Shown in pieces: positions 45,003 through 55,982 of a stretch of 64,000 nt of DNA (positions within the stretch are counted from its first letter, which is position 1; every line of letters begins with the position of its first letter). The stretch covers positions 303,384 through 367,383 of the forward strand of contig CAAAJI010000009.1 in the NCBI GenBank assembly GCA_900642245.1. Reading direction: 5' to 3'. This DNA comes from Fragilaria radians. Lineage: Eukaryota > Bacillariophyta > Fragilariophyceae > Fragilariales > Fragilariaceae. Both the position numbers and the translations under genes were made by a program. The notes under the pieces are model-generated. The model made no database searches and was not told the DNA's origin. It saw nothing but the letters and a program-made list of their open reading frames with translations.

Positions 45003-46055
45003 ATGCAACAGCCGTATGTTCCCTCGATATGGACTAATATGGATGGACAATTGTCATTGCATTTGATGTGTCAGAATCCTGGAACCACCGTTGGCATGTG
45101 TAAGGAGTTGATAGCGTCCAATCCCTCAGCTGTCCGCCAAAGGGATGTCTATGGTCGAACTGTAAGAGTCTTTGTTTTCTCTAACCGAATCGCCTGTTGT
45201 GGCAATATCTCACTTGATAATTGCTTTCCATTACAGCCACTGTTTTATGCCTTACAACGAGGATGCTCCGAAGAAGTCATCCGCGTAATTTTTGAAGTTT
45301 ACCCCTCTGCTATAATTGAACGAGATTTTTGTGGAACTATGCCATTACTCTTGGTCTATCACGAAAGTAAACATCCTAATATACTGAAGTTCATGCTGGA
45401 GCTTTGCCCTTCGATGGTACACGTTAAAATGAGTTCCTTGTCTAGAATTGACCTCATGAGACTTGTTTGCTCGCCATGGGAATCTCTTGAAAGCAAGAAG
45501 GCTGAAAATATAAAAGATGACCCTGACCTATCAAATCAATGGCAGAAGCTTGTGTTAACCGTGACTGCGGCCCATAGAAATATCTACCCAGATAGTAGTA
45601 AAAAATCCAAAAACGAGCTACACATGGCATTGGAACTTCCATGCCCGCCAAAAATTATTTCATGGTTTGCCAGGATACATCCTGGTCAGTTAACTATTCC
45701 CATGGCAGACGGTAAACTACCTCTACATTTTCTTGTCAGCTCAAGATTCTACATGTCTCATGTAGATTCTGCCAGCGTCATGGATACATTTTTGGAGCTA
45801 AATCCCATGGCTGCCCGAATACGACATCATGGGAAACTTCCCATTCATCTAGCGTTGGAATCTGGTTGCCAATGGGATAGTGGTATACAATCTTTATTTT
45901 ACAGCTTTCCTGAATGCCGATTTATGTTCGATTCGCGGACATTGTTATTCCCGTTTATGATTTCTGCAGTTGATTCGTTGAGTAATCTTGACACCTTGTA
46001 TCATCTTATATGTGAAGGTCCTGAGATTTTGAAACAAATTTCGGATCTAAGTTAA
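45003..46055 (+). CDS. Ankyrin-repeat-like protein with a read-through intron
   Basis: Best model is two exons, 45003..45161 and 45237..46055, 325 aa. The 75 bases between start with gtaagag and end with a pyrimidine-rich tttccattacag. They contain no stop and keep frame, so a simple ORF caller would translate them as 25 extra residues (VRVFVFSNR...). Removing them restores an ankyrin-like junction, DVYGRT|PLFYALQRG. Repeats are weak: GQLSLHLMCQNP, SNPSAVRQRDVYGRTPLF, EVYPSAIIERDFCGTMPLLL, ADGKLPLHFLV, HHGKLPIHLALESG. Such divergent ankyrin proteins are common in diatoms. No membrane segment or enzyme domain. Function unknown, probably protein binding. Confidence 0.75.
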   Translation: MQQPYVPSIWTNMDGQLSLHLMCQNPGTTVGMCKELIASNPSAVRQRDVYGRTVRVFVFSNRIACCGNISLDNCFPLQPLFYALQRGCSEEVIRVIFEVYPSAIIERDFCGTMPLLLVYHESKHPNILKFMLELCPSMVHVKMSSLSRIDLMRLVCSPWESLESKKAENIKDDPDLSNQWQKLVLTVTAAHRNIYPDSSKKSKNELHMALELPCPPKIISWFARIHPGQLTIPMADGKLPLHFLVSSRFYMSHVDSASVMDTFLELNPMAARIRHHGKLPIHLALESGCQWDSGIQSLFYSFPECRFMFDSRTLLFPFMISAVDSLSNLDTLYHLICEGPEILKQISDLS

Positions 46056-46324
46056 CAAGCTTTAATTGGTTTTCCAAGATAACCCAAGGTGAAACATTTC
46101 AACCATTATTAGCTACCTAATGTACAGATATGTGAGAGGCAGATGTTTAAAACCGAGAGAATGTCACATCGTTACACAAGTGATTTCCTTTAAGACTTTA
46201 GATATAATTCAATCATACGTGATGGATAATAGTTTTGTAACAGATTTCACTACATTAAAAGAAAATCAATTCTTCACTGTATTGCGAACTGAAAATTTTA
46301 AATAAAACATATTCCAAGACTATT

Positions 46325-47005
46325 TCAATTGCTTGGCTGTTCATCTGCAATTTTTAATTCTTGCATACTCTCTGTGGGTATAGGGGTAGATGCATTTCCT
46401 CTTCCCCTGAAGTAGCATCTCATATCGTATGCATCTTCACCATCAGCGTAATACTCTTTCTCGACATCATTGATATCATATTGCAAGGTTTCTTTGTAGA
46501 GATGAAAGGCGGCTCGATTTGATTTTCTCACGTGAAGCGACACATATTCTGCATCGAATACTTCTTGCATTTCGCATTGAGATCGACGCATTAACGAGGT
46601 AGCAATTCCTCTTTTACGATGAGTTCTCAACACTGAAAGCGACGTTATGTGGCCTACATGACGATGACGTGAGCAAGCTCGATTTTCAAAGTATCGACAA
46701 ATACAACAATAAAAACATTAAATACGTACCATGCTTAGGGACGGACTCATCTTCTTCCATTTTTGCCATGACGTAGCCAACTATAGAACCGTCATAGTCT
46801 TCAGCTACCCATAGAAGCTGAGGCCAAGTAAGTAAGTGATAAAAGTAATATTTCATCTGGTGACGCAAACATTAGTAACTGAAAATATCCAAGCTTCATT
46901 TCCACATGGAAACTATCATACCTGGTAATTTTCCGGGAGACACCACAGATTTGTTTTCTGCATTTGAATCAAATCATTTACCGCTGCCATTCGAATGCAC
47001 ACCAT
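46325..47005 (-). CDS. NAA10: N-alpha-acetyltransferase 10 (ARD1), NatA catalytic subunit
   Basis: Acetylates the N-termini of nascent proteins as the catalytic part of NatA with NAA15. Three exons, 46922..47005, 46730..46856 and 46325..46653, with introns of 65 and 76 nt, give 179 aa. The joins recreate [17 protein letters not shown] and [20 protein letters not shown]. The GNAT domain includes the acetyl-CoA loop [10 protein letters not shown], after the strand HITSLSV. Further marks are [19 protein letters not shown] and [18 protein letters not shown], both classic for NAA10. Typical of the family apart from a short tail. The 3' end is 269 bp from the ankyrin-like gene. Very secure. Confidence 0.96.
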
Positions 47006-47763
47006 GATGTTCAAGTTAAGCGGAAATTGGGATTTCACCACAAAGACAGGAACGAAACCACCTTGTCCAGAAACTATGCTAGCAGGAATTGCATGGTCCA
47101 GTGCTACTAAAAGTAAATGTCTGTCCTTTCACGAGGAAAAGGGGAAAAATTCCCTACAAGGAATTTTGATCATATATTCCAGGCAGTATAGCTGATATGA
47201 TATCATAGAATGTGAAGCAAGTATGTTTTCGAGGGATGATTATGATTGATGCCATCAATTATTTTCTTTTCTTTTTGATGTATGCTTGTGCAAAAGAAAA
47301 GATTCAATTGAAATGAAAGTTGATACTTTTAGTGAGGAAGAAAAATCAGTTTGGGACCTTGGAAAGATCCTAGCTATATTCAGAAAGTTGTGAAGAAATC
47401 AACTCATCTGACAGGAAAAGAAGTAGATGTTTAGGGAAATATTTGAAATGTCATTCGTAATGTGCTTTACTTTATCAGAAACGAAAGGTCTACTAAGCTA
47501 ACAAAGGAAGAAAATAAATATTTGTTTCTGCTTTTAGTTTTGGATTACAATAATCGATTGCTAATTGGCACATATAGGCCTTTTGAAAATGTTAAGGCAT
47601 TGTTATAGTTGATAAGTAGGACCTTCTTTTGAGAAGCTTTTTACGTCATCACGGCAAACGGGTCAATAACCGTTTTATCCTATCGACAATATGCTGACAC
47701 CTAGGAATCTAAGAAAAATTCCTTGTTTCTGCGTTGCCCATAAAATACTACAAGATCAATGAC
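47006..47763. other. Divergent intergenic region
   Basis: About 760 bp holding the 5' regions of NAA10 and the Deg protease. No further feature recognised. Confidence 0.5.
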
Positions 47764-49436
47764 ATGACACGATTATACATGATTTTGCTTCTGCTCCAAA
47801 GCTCAGTTTCAGGCTTTCTTTCTTTGATACAGAATAAGAAGCAGCTCATATACCTTTTTCATGTCACTCCGACACCAATAATTGATGATAATTCGACTTC
47901 ATTCGAACCAAATTTGCAGCAACAAAGCTTGCGAGATGACGAACAACCCATTGAATCAAACAAAGCCGTAGAAACTGATATCGATGCTGTAGCAGATGAA
48001 GAAGTTGAAGAGGAAAGCGAATGCTTATTACTGGATTCAAGCGAAAAGGCAGCCATAATAGCCCAGAGACAGGGCCCAGGAAAATCGAAGAAAGAAAATG
48101 ATATGGGAGTTTTTCGAAGCTGGATGAGGTCATTTATCTCGTTCTTCGTCGTGATTACGATTGGTTCGATTGGAAGCATATGGGAAGCGACATCCCCAAT
48201 ATATCCCGAACCAATATCTCCACGATCTTCTAGAATCGCCGTGTTGGATGATCCAATGGATGATTTTTTATCTGCATCACCCGATGAGAGCTCATACGAA
48301 TCAGACTTCCAACGACAACGTGATCGTACTGTGTTGGCAAGAAATAATGAGGTGAAGCGTACCTCGGTAATTTCATATGTAAAAGATGCTGTTCAAAAGG
48401 TGTCCCCTTCTGTTCTCCGAATCGACACGGAGACTCACCTGAAAATGGAAGGCGGTCAAAAACCGCTTCCTGGCACTTGGTTACAAGAAGGCCAAGGATC
48501 GGGAGTAATTTTTTCTCCAGAAGGCTTAGTCTTAACTAACGCCCATGTTGTAGATGATACCTCCAAGCTTACAGTCACACTCTCAGATGGTCGGGTCTTT
48601 CGAGCCGAAGTTATCGGTTCTGACGAAGTCACAGACATTGCAGTCCTGCGGATTGTTGCTGAGGGAGAAGAAAAAGGTAATTTTCATGTTGCGGAATTTG
48701 GAGATTCTGATGCTTTGGAGGTTGGACAGTTCGTTGTTGCCTTAGGAAGCCCAGGTGGTTTGGACATGACTGCAACTCTTGGCATAGTGTCAGGTTTGCG
48801 CCGTTCTCCTTCCGAGGTTGGATTAACGAATAAAAAAGTTAATTTCATTCAAACCGATGCTGCTCTCAATCCTGGAAATTCAGGCGGTCCTCTAGTCGAC
48901 GTTGAGACGGGTAGTGTTATTGGTATTAACACCTGTATTCGAAGCAACATGGAAGGTACTAGTTTTTCAATACCTATCAATAAAGTGCAAGATATTATTT
49001 CAGACCTTTCTGAAGGGAAAACAATTCATCACAGCTACATCGGGGCCGTTATGGCTGACTGTACACCGACTTTTGCCCGACAGGTGAATGCGAATAGCGA
49101 TTCCGGATTAAAAGTCCCTGAATTATACGGTGCATTAGTTAGTAGGGTTTTCCTGATTCCCCCGCCAGTTTGGGAGGACTACAAGCTAATGATATCATCA
49201 TTGATATTGGAGGTACCAAAGTTAGATCTAGTGAAGATGCGAGTCGGTGTATCGATCGAGCGCTGGTAGGCAAAGATTTGATAGTAATCGCCATACGTGA
49301 GGGTAATCAAGTTGAACTGAGAATGCGGCCAATTGATTTATCTGCACAGCTTAAAGTGAATAGAGCAGATCGGCAACGTCAAAAGAGTCGTCCACGGAAG
49401 TTTCTTGAAGAGTTACTACCACTTAATAATGGATGA
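47764..49436 (+). CDS. Deg/HtrA-type serine protease, broken by one-base frameshift
   Basis: ATP-independent trypsin-like protease of the DegP/HtrA family, used for protein quality control. Starts at the ATG at 47764 (the TTG at 47734 is ignored). A signal-like N-terminus (MILLLLQSSVSGF) and a membrane segment (FISFFVVITIGSIGS, about 118-140) precede the protease domain. Catalytic triad: His in VLTNAHVVDD, Asp in TDIAVLRI, Ser in NPGNSGGPLVD. A PDZ domain follows. At 49150-49152 the frame breaks: bases after SRVF read CLIPPPVW in one frame and PDSPASLGGLQANDIIIDIGG in the other. The second is the real PDZ, so one base seems missing just after TTTT. With it restored the protein would be about 557 aa. 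A sequencing error or a null allele are both possible. Location, plastid or secretory, is uncertain. Confidence 0.85.
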
Positions 49437-49721
49437 AGAACTTCTAAGGAGGTTATGGAATCAACAGGATGCTTGAACACGATTGATATATTTAATAAAA
49501 TATGTCAAACAACGAATAGAATTCATTGAATTGGACGAGATTACTTGATTATCCATTGGCAAATTTCCCTACTTTTTAAGTTATCCCATGATTGATGCTA
49601 GGGAAAGAAAAAAACAATCGACCATTACGAAATTTTAATTTGTATTCCTTAGCAAACTTTAGCACTGAAGTATGTCGTGGCAGATATCATCCGTTACGCT
49701 AGAACTATGTTGCTTGTTTGA

Positions 49722-51262
49722 TCAATCGACTTTCTTAGACTTCTTTGCTTCCGGTTTCTTGGATTGCACTTTGTCAATAATGAATTGAATGATCAACCCC
49801 ACTAACAGAATCGGAAGTCCAACACATGCTTTATCAAATAGTGATGAACCTTGTTCCATCCCAAATTGATCAACGCAAAAACCGTGGAATATTTTTAGGA
49901 CAAACATAAGTCCAATAAAATCGAATACCGGAACGACAATCCTTCTGGCATAGGAAACAGGACGGTCGTAAACGAATTTTTGGGCTATCAACATCGTTCC
50001 AGTTGATGGCATCATTGCATGGAGAGTACTGTAATCCAAGTCCATCTGGTTGTCTTGTGTATTGTGATGCACTATTGCCATACCTTGTTTGGGTCTAATT
50101 TTTATTGGATCCTTTGCATTGGGATACACAATCGATGGTTCATCGCCATTGTTTAGAAAGATAGTGATGGTGGCCATCGCAAGAGAATCTGGAAAGACAT
50201 CATAATGTGGTTTACGGAATGATCCCGTTTCATATTTGTCAACCACAAAATCACTAAAGTGAGCTGCAGGAAATGCGGTAACCTGTTCAATTCTTTCTTC
50301 AATTGCCTTGTTCGCTGAAAGTTGCCAAAGTCCCTGCCAAAGAGTGGCACGTTGCACATTTATAAACTTATCCGTATCGTGTAACATATCTAATAGAGAA
50401 TCGTCCGTTATTGATTTCATTTTTTTCTCGGCACTTTTGATCATTCGATCACATTCTTCGGGTGTAAGTATATTGTGAATCAAGTAAAGTACAGGTTTAC
50501 TGGGTAGAACATCCTCAAAGAAAGGACGATCGCCTCCAGCGTAGAGCCTAACGCGCTCTGGCATTCCATGGTTTACAATATCATCCTGGGACATTTCCGA
50601 AGTTACTGTTGCTGAAGTAAGGACATTTGCCGAATTATAGGACATCATGACGACAGGGATATCTATTCCATCTGCTTTCTCTCCAAGGGGTAAAGGAAGG
50701 CGATAAATGTCATCTGGATGCTTAGTGTCGATATTTACAACAATCAATGCCGCAGCACCACTATTTTTTGCAATCTGTGCCATTTTCCACCCATCTAAAT
50801 TTCCTTGTGTAGTCATAACAACAATGTTACCATGAACTTCTTCTGCATTATCTAATACTGTGACAGGCTCCTTTGTTTCCTTGTGTACTCCAGTAACCGG
50901 TTCTGCAAGCACTGGCAGAGTTTCTACTTCCAATAAAGCTGCCTGTGAAGTTTGAGGACCAAAGTGGGCAACGGATACATCTAGTGCACTGACAAGAAAT
51001 GATAGGGGTTAATAAACCGAACACTCACTTGGATTGCATCGAGCGACGTTGCTTACCTAATCACAGCTGAGTGTCCCCACTCAAGTACGGCTGCTTCGGC
51101 TTCCGTACGCCGAGGAAATTCACGATAGGTCAAATCATTTAGATTCTTTTCTTTCGATGATGCAAGGGTCAATGATGAATGACCAAGCAGAGTCACTATC
51201 ACTAGGGTGATCTTAATCCAATTGTTCGTCATTCCTTGTCCAATCAACAGAGGTATCGACAT
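49722..51262 (-). CDS. Prolyl 4-hydroxylase-like dioxygenase with PA domain
   Basis: Fe(II)/2-oxoglutarate dioxygenase probably acting in the ER or secretory path. Two exons, 51057..51262 and 49722..50988, with a 68-nt intron, give 490 aa. It begins with a signal peptide (WIKITLVIVTLLGHSSLTLA). A PA (protease-associated) fold then appears: VVMTTQGNLDGWKMAQIAK, SGAAALIVVNIDTK, and IDIPVVMMSYNSAN. The P4H core follows: ILTPEECDRMIKSAE, iron ligands His and Asp in RKPHYDVFPD, and the distal His in STLHAMMPSTGTML, with a following Lys (AQKFVYD) for the 2-oxoglutarate carboxylate. The C-terminus has two membrane segments (FDFIGLMFVLKIF and GLPILLVGLIIQFII) and a Lys-rich tail (KKPEAKKSKK). PA joined to P4H is unusual. 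The target proline protein is unknown. Confidence 0.85.
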
Positions 51263-51899
51263 TATCTCACCTGGTCCAACTCACCACCACTTGGAAGGAA
51301 ATGAATCATGCTACTACTTACTTCTAAACACAGTAAATACTGTTACTGTTGATCCATCAACTGTACAATTCATATCATACTTCGGAAATTGAGAATCCTG
51401 GTGTCGTTCATTATTTAACGCTACGAAGGAGACTTCTGCTCCCTATTTCTGGCTAAACAGAAACTAAAGTTACTCCTATGATGGTTTCCTCATCACACAA
51501 CATATGGAGTCCAGCAATATAGGAATTTCCAATGCCTTGCAGTCCGTTTATCTTTAGGCAAGCTTAACCTTGGAAAGAGTTTGCAGCCTCTGTGAGAAAC
51601 AAATTTTTGTAATCCTGACTCATAGGCTTTATGCCACCATAGATCAATTTGATTCATCCCACATATGTAACTTTATGGCATCTCCTCGGGATATGATCCA
51701 TCATGAGTGTAGAAGCTAAAGTCAGCTGTTATAAGGTTTGAATGCAAATTGTCTTCAAGGGATATTGGATTGTAAGAGGGTTTGAAGACCCTTGATCCCA
51801 CAGGTTAACTTATGACATGGTGGACAACACTTCCTTATGTCATCTTTAATGCCTTTTTGAAAGAAAGGTGGACCATCTTCAACGGTCAATGACATCAAT

Positions 51900-52950
51900 C
51901 TCTCATGTTGCAGAGTTCTGTGTAGCTGCAATTTGTTCAAAATGCTCCATGTCTTCTACGCCAGCTATCCTTCCGTGCCACCCTAGCCATTTTGTAGTAT
52001 CACAGGAAAGAAAAGCTTTTGGTCTCAGGATTATGAAATTTTGAGGCAGTTGCCCAAATAGTAACGCTTGTTCAGGCAAAAGATCTTGAGACGTGTCACA
52101 TTCTTCATCAATATCAAACATAGGTGAGGGAATCTATCTGGATGATCTTCAACAGCTTTACTTTCTCCATTTAACTCTCATTGTGGGCCTTGATTATACA
52201 TTCATGTACCTTATGACCTAACTTTCCACAATAGGAGAGCATGTAAAAAAGGACAAGATACTGTCTGAGGTACATTTTTTGAACTTCCTTGTGTCTCAGA
52301 TCTCTTTTTTGACCTTTTCGAGAGGAAAATTGGAAATTTCTGCTCTGAATTTGAGGATCACGGGCTCATACTCGTGAGATATGTTGCAAATGATGTGAGA
52401 CATAATTTTCATCTCTGTCTTAATTGTATCTTGGATCAATTTGAGCCTACCGATTGCATTGTAGTCCATGCCATTAAACCCGAAATTCTGGGTCACGTTT
52501 AGTCCCATCTAATCTTTACATGACAAATGCCATATCTGGATCTGAAAGCTTAGCTAGCTTCTTCATCACATATCATGAACTTAGATTGGAAGATTGGCCA
52601 AGCATTGAATAGTTGATCATTGCAATATTCGATTTGACCAAAGGCCATACCCATGCAGCTTGAAGAAAGGTAAGGCGAGGCATTTTGAATGGATATTTAC
52701 TTGCAAATTTGTGTGAGTTCTAGTAGATGATCATTGCCTGACAGTTTGTCAAAGCCATTGCCATATGCATACTCTTTAAATGTGTCCATTTGGCCGATAT
52801 CATTGGCCACGGCATCTTAGAAGCCTTTGATTTCTCTAACAACAGCGCCTTGCTCTCCCACACTTCACACTTTTTGATGTCACCGGTGAATCCAAAAGTC
52901 ATGATAGTTGTAAAAGAAGGAAGATAAGTCAATCCTTTTCAAATGCTTTA
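51900..52950 (-). mobile_element. Decayed copia-type gag (and start of protease)
   Basis: Minus strand, with frameshifts. Recognisable pieces: LSDPDMAFVM and KRDPEF, then GMDYNAIGRLKLIQDTI, EMKIMSHIICNISHEYEPVI and ISNFPLEKVKKEI. These fit copia gag, where DPDxWIxxLExxRxxL is followed by a short helix, HIxxNLPxEYExVV and a final LxLExxKxxL. A CCHC zinc knuckle follows at about 52198-52245 (YCGKLGHKVHEC; the first cysteine is a base out of frame). Further on, CDTTKWLGWHG may be the remains of the protease active site. No long frame survives. Confidence 0.7.
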
Positions 52951-53449
52951 AATTCCTTGATTAAATACCTTCCTATGACCCTTGAAAGGTAGTAAGTAAT
53001 AAAGGAAAAAGAAAGGAGAAAGTTTTGTTGGTCAAGACATCTCAATCGAAAAAAGGACTAGAAGAATCTTTTCAATATGTGATAAAATACTTTGGATTTT
53101 TATTTCAGATTTGTTTTTCTCCTGCATATAAGCTTCTTTTGATCAGCATGTAATTTAAGGATATGAAGATATCATTGAGTCATTGGACTTAGCATTGTTT
53201 ATATCTTGCTGTAGATATGTACTGGTAGAACTCATTCTTTCTTACCACTATGCACATCGACACATCCTTGATCTTCGCGGAGTGTAAATTGTGGATCATC
53301 TGGGTGCAAGTGCTGATAGATGATCCTGCCGTAGCAATTTTGAATTGAGATAATCTTAATCATTTCTCATTCAACTTTAGTAATTTTAGTACACACTGAG
53401 GGGCTGTCTTATGTCAAACAAAGGGATATGACAAAAATGAGGCAAGTTT

Positions 53450-54010
53450 AAACGGAAAAAAGGAAGAAAAATGAACTTAGTCTAGGTGAAAAGTAGATTT
53501 CCTTTTACTGCATATTCCAGCACTCAAGGTTATTTTTTAGTCAATGGATTGATGTACCATTTAGACAACCCCTATCTTGCTTGAAAAGCTGTTATCTTTT
53601 ATCATCATTTTTCATTGTGGTTGCATTTTCTATTCTTGTGATTGAATCTAGGATGTTTGGCTTTTTGTGACAGAAATCAATCTTGTAGTTTATGATTTGG
53701 TATAGGATCCGTAAGGTGCCATTCTTCAAGCACATACATTATTTCCAAAGATGAATGACGCGTTGAAACGACAGTTAGGACTTTGGCAACCCAAGTGCTA
53801 CTGATTTCAGTGGAACTCATTCAAATTGATATTTTATGTTTCTTTTTCTATATGTCATGTTTTTTGTACCTCCGATTGACACCGTATCGAACCGGTATTC
53901 AAGTGGTTTGTTTATTTCAGTACAAATTAAATCCTTAAGGACCTTTCCGGCGCCTTTTCCTCAGGGTCCTATAAGGTCTACATCACAGATGTCCAGATCT
54001 TTCTCTTTGG
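53450..54010 (-). mobile_element. Gypsy-like integrase fragment, decayed
   Basis: Minus-strand frame reads CDVDLIGP, a stop, then GKGAGKVLKDLI, INKPLEYRFDTVSIGG. The start of the integrase core in Ty3/gypsy elements has DLIGPxxxxGK, then a strand with TxIDPxTxWxE. Further on, broken frames hold pieces like TKSQTSRIQSQE. The assignment rests on a short match, so confidence is moderate. Orientation matches the copia gag relic next to it, but the two belong to different element families. Confidence 0.45.
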
Positions 54011-54909
54011 GGTATTTCGCCTGAGTTTCTATTCTGAGAGCACACTAGCGATCATATCTGCTCTGTTCATGCTTTTGTGAGCTAAGTTTCCTGGTGGTTT
54101 GAAAACTTATCATCTTGGATACTGAATGCAACGACTTCTATGTATATTCAGTTGAGTATATAACTTGAGTTTTCTTCAGGCTTTCCTTTGATATGTCGGA
54201 CTCTGCAAAAACTTGTTCATATTTGCTGATTGCATTGTCTTCCCTTTAAATTGTTCCTTTCTTGTTTCCTTTGTCTTAGTAGAGTACATGTGATGCTTGC
54301 GTTATACCCTTTATTCTGGTCTTTTTGATCCGTACTCCTTTTCTTCAATCTTCCCATATCTCTCTTCTTGACCTTCTGGTGATGTGATTTCATTTACAGA
54401 TGACACACTCCCCTCTTTGATTTACGGAGACATCCGCCACAATTTTTATTTTCTAACGCAGTGTTCGTTTACCCCTTCTTTCATTTCTTGTATCCTTGGG
54501 CAGTTATATAACTACATAATCTTTCCATACGTTCCAGATTTTGGTCCTTACTATCCGCTTCATCATTTGTAACTTATGATGCTATTTTGGGATCATTATA
54601 CAATTGTAAACGGCTTTTACTGCTCACTATACTCATATGCTGTCGCAAGCAGCTATATTCTTTTTTAGGAAACAATTGGGGTATAGTATATTGTTCCTTA
54701 TCAACGTTTTTATCTGCTTTCCTCCTTTGAATTTTTTCCAAGGATGTGCACTGAATTTTCCCCACCAGAAACAAGTAGCTACTGTATTTCCTTTCCTGTA
54801 CCCAGATTCCAAGATTCCAAGACACAAAATAGATTGATTCAGGTACCACGAATTATGAAGTGCGTCAGAGTGTCGGCATCTTTCTAGACATAATATCAAA
54901 ACCATTGAA

Positions 54910-55847
54910 ATGAAAATGAACATCATTTTGACTATATCTCTCCTACATGCGGTTGCTGGATTCGTTGTAAAACCTCCAAGCTCTCAGTTTGGCAGAAATC
55001 TTGTTGTAGTCGAGGCAAGTCGAAATAAGGCGAAGATTGCATCAAGAAGTTCTTGGGCGGCATCCAGAGGTATTGAGGAAGTTGCTTCAGGTTCGATAGC
55101 GTCAGGTTTGATGAAGAATGACCAAAGCTTAGAATACGTCAAGCTCGTTTCAGACAACGGATCTTCTGCTGAGGTTTATCTCTATGGTGGTGTTGTCACC
55201 TCGTACAAGGACTCAGATGGGACGGAATTTATTGCAGTCCGTCCTGACGCGAAGATGGATGGATCAAAACCGATTTCTGGAGGTCTCTCCCACTGCTGGC
55301 CTCAATTTGGACCAGGAGCTATTCAGCAGCATGGATTTGCGCGCAACGTGGAATGGAAAGTTAAGGATCTTTCGGACAACTCCGTCGTCTTGGAAATGGC
55401 TCCTGATGAATACACAAAAGCAATCTGGGATAAAGATTTCCTGTGTACATTCTCTGTGAGTCTCGAACCAGATCAACTCAATACCAAAATGTTAGTTGAG
55501 AATAAGGGAGCTGATGCCTGGGATTTCCAAGCAGCACTCCATTCGTATTTTACTGTATCTTCATTAGAAAATCTTGAAATAGTCGGTTCTTTTGAAGGCA
55601 AACAATTCCTAAACAAGATGGTTGGTGATGGTGAAATGCAAACTGAAGAAAGAAGCGCTATTACCATTACAGAAGAGTACGACCGCGTGTACACGGGTGT
55701 GAATGATCCAGTCCTTAACGATTCCGGAACGGGAAAGAAGGTATGTACTAATTCGCTCAAATACATATTAGGACTAAATAGAAATTAATCTCATCCATTG
55801 TCTAGCTTGCGGTACTGAACACAGAAGGTTGGGCTGATACTGTCTTG

Positions 55848-55882
<35 letters not shown>

Positions 55883-55982
55883 TAACTTTGTATGTGTCGA
55901 AAGCGTCAAATTCGACCCTGTGACACTTCCTGGAGGAGAATCCTGGTCTGGTGTTATGTCCTTGAAACCATCTAAGCTTTGA
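54910..55982 (+). CDS. Glucose-6-phosphate 1-epimerase-like (hexose-6-P mutarotase), plastid-targeted
   Basis: Interconverts alpha and beta anomers of hexose 6-phosphates. Two exons, 54910..55740 and 55806..55982, with a 65-nt intron in phase 0, give 335 aa. The N-terminus is a signal peptide with AVAGFVVKPP, the diatom plastid cleavage pattern (Phe after the cut), so plastid location is inferred. Family marks are EVYLYGGVVTSYKD, GGLSHCWPQFGPG, QQHGFARNVEW, the catalytic His in AALHSYFTV, and the Glu in exon 2 (CVESVKFDP). The C-terminal strand is LPGGESWSGVM. Exon 2 also supplies WADTVLWNPYGNEG. Length fits the YeaD class. Strong assignment to family; exact sugar not provable here. Confidence 0.92.

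Larger units (their letters stand above)
51263..54909. other. Intergenic region rich in retrotransposon debris
   Basis: About 3.6 kb with no intact gene. Minus-strand relics of a copia gag (51900-52950) and of a gypsy-like integrase (53450-54010) are listed separately. The remainder, 51263-51900, 52950-53450 and 54010-54909, shows only short frames. Confidence 0.5.

Noticed and set aside
49146..49153. Programmed minus-one frameshift in the Deg protease
   Set aside because: The bases at the shift do not form a canonical X XXY YYZ slippery heptamer, and such signals are not known in this family. A missing base is simpler.
54574..54926. Overlapping frames on both strands upstream of the epimerase gene
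   Set aside because: They conflict with each other, carry no motif and occupy the likely promoter region of the epimerase gene.
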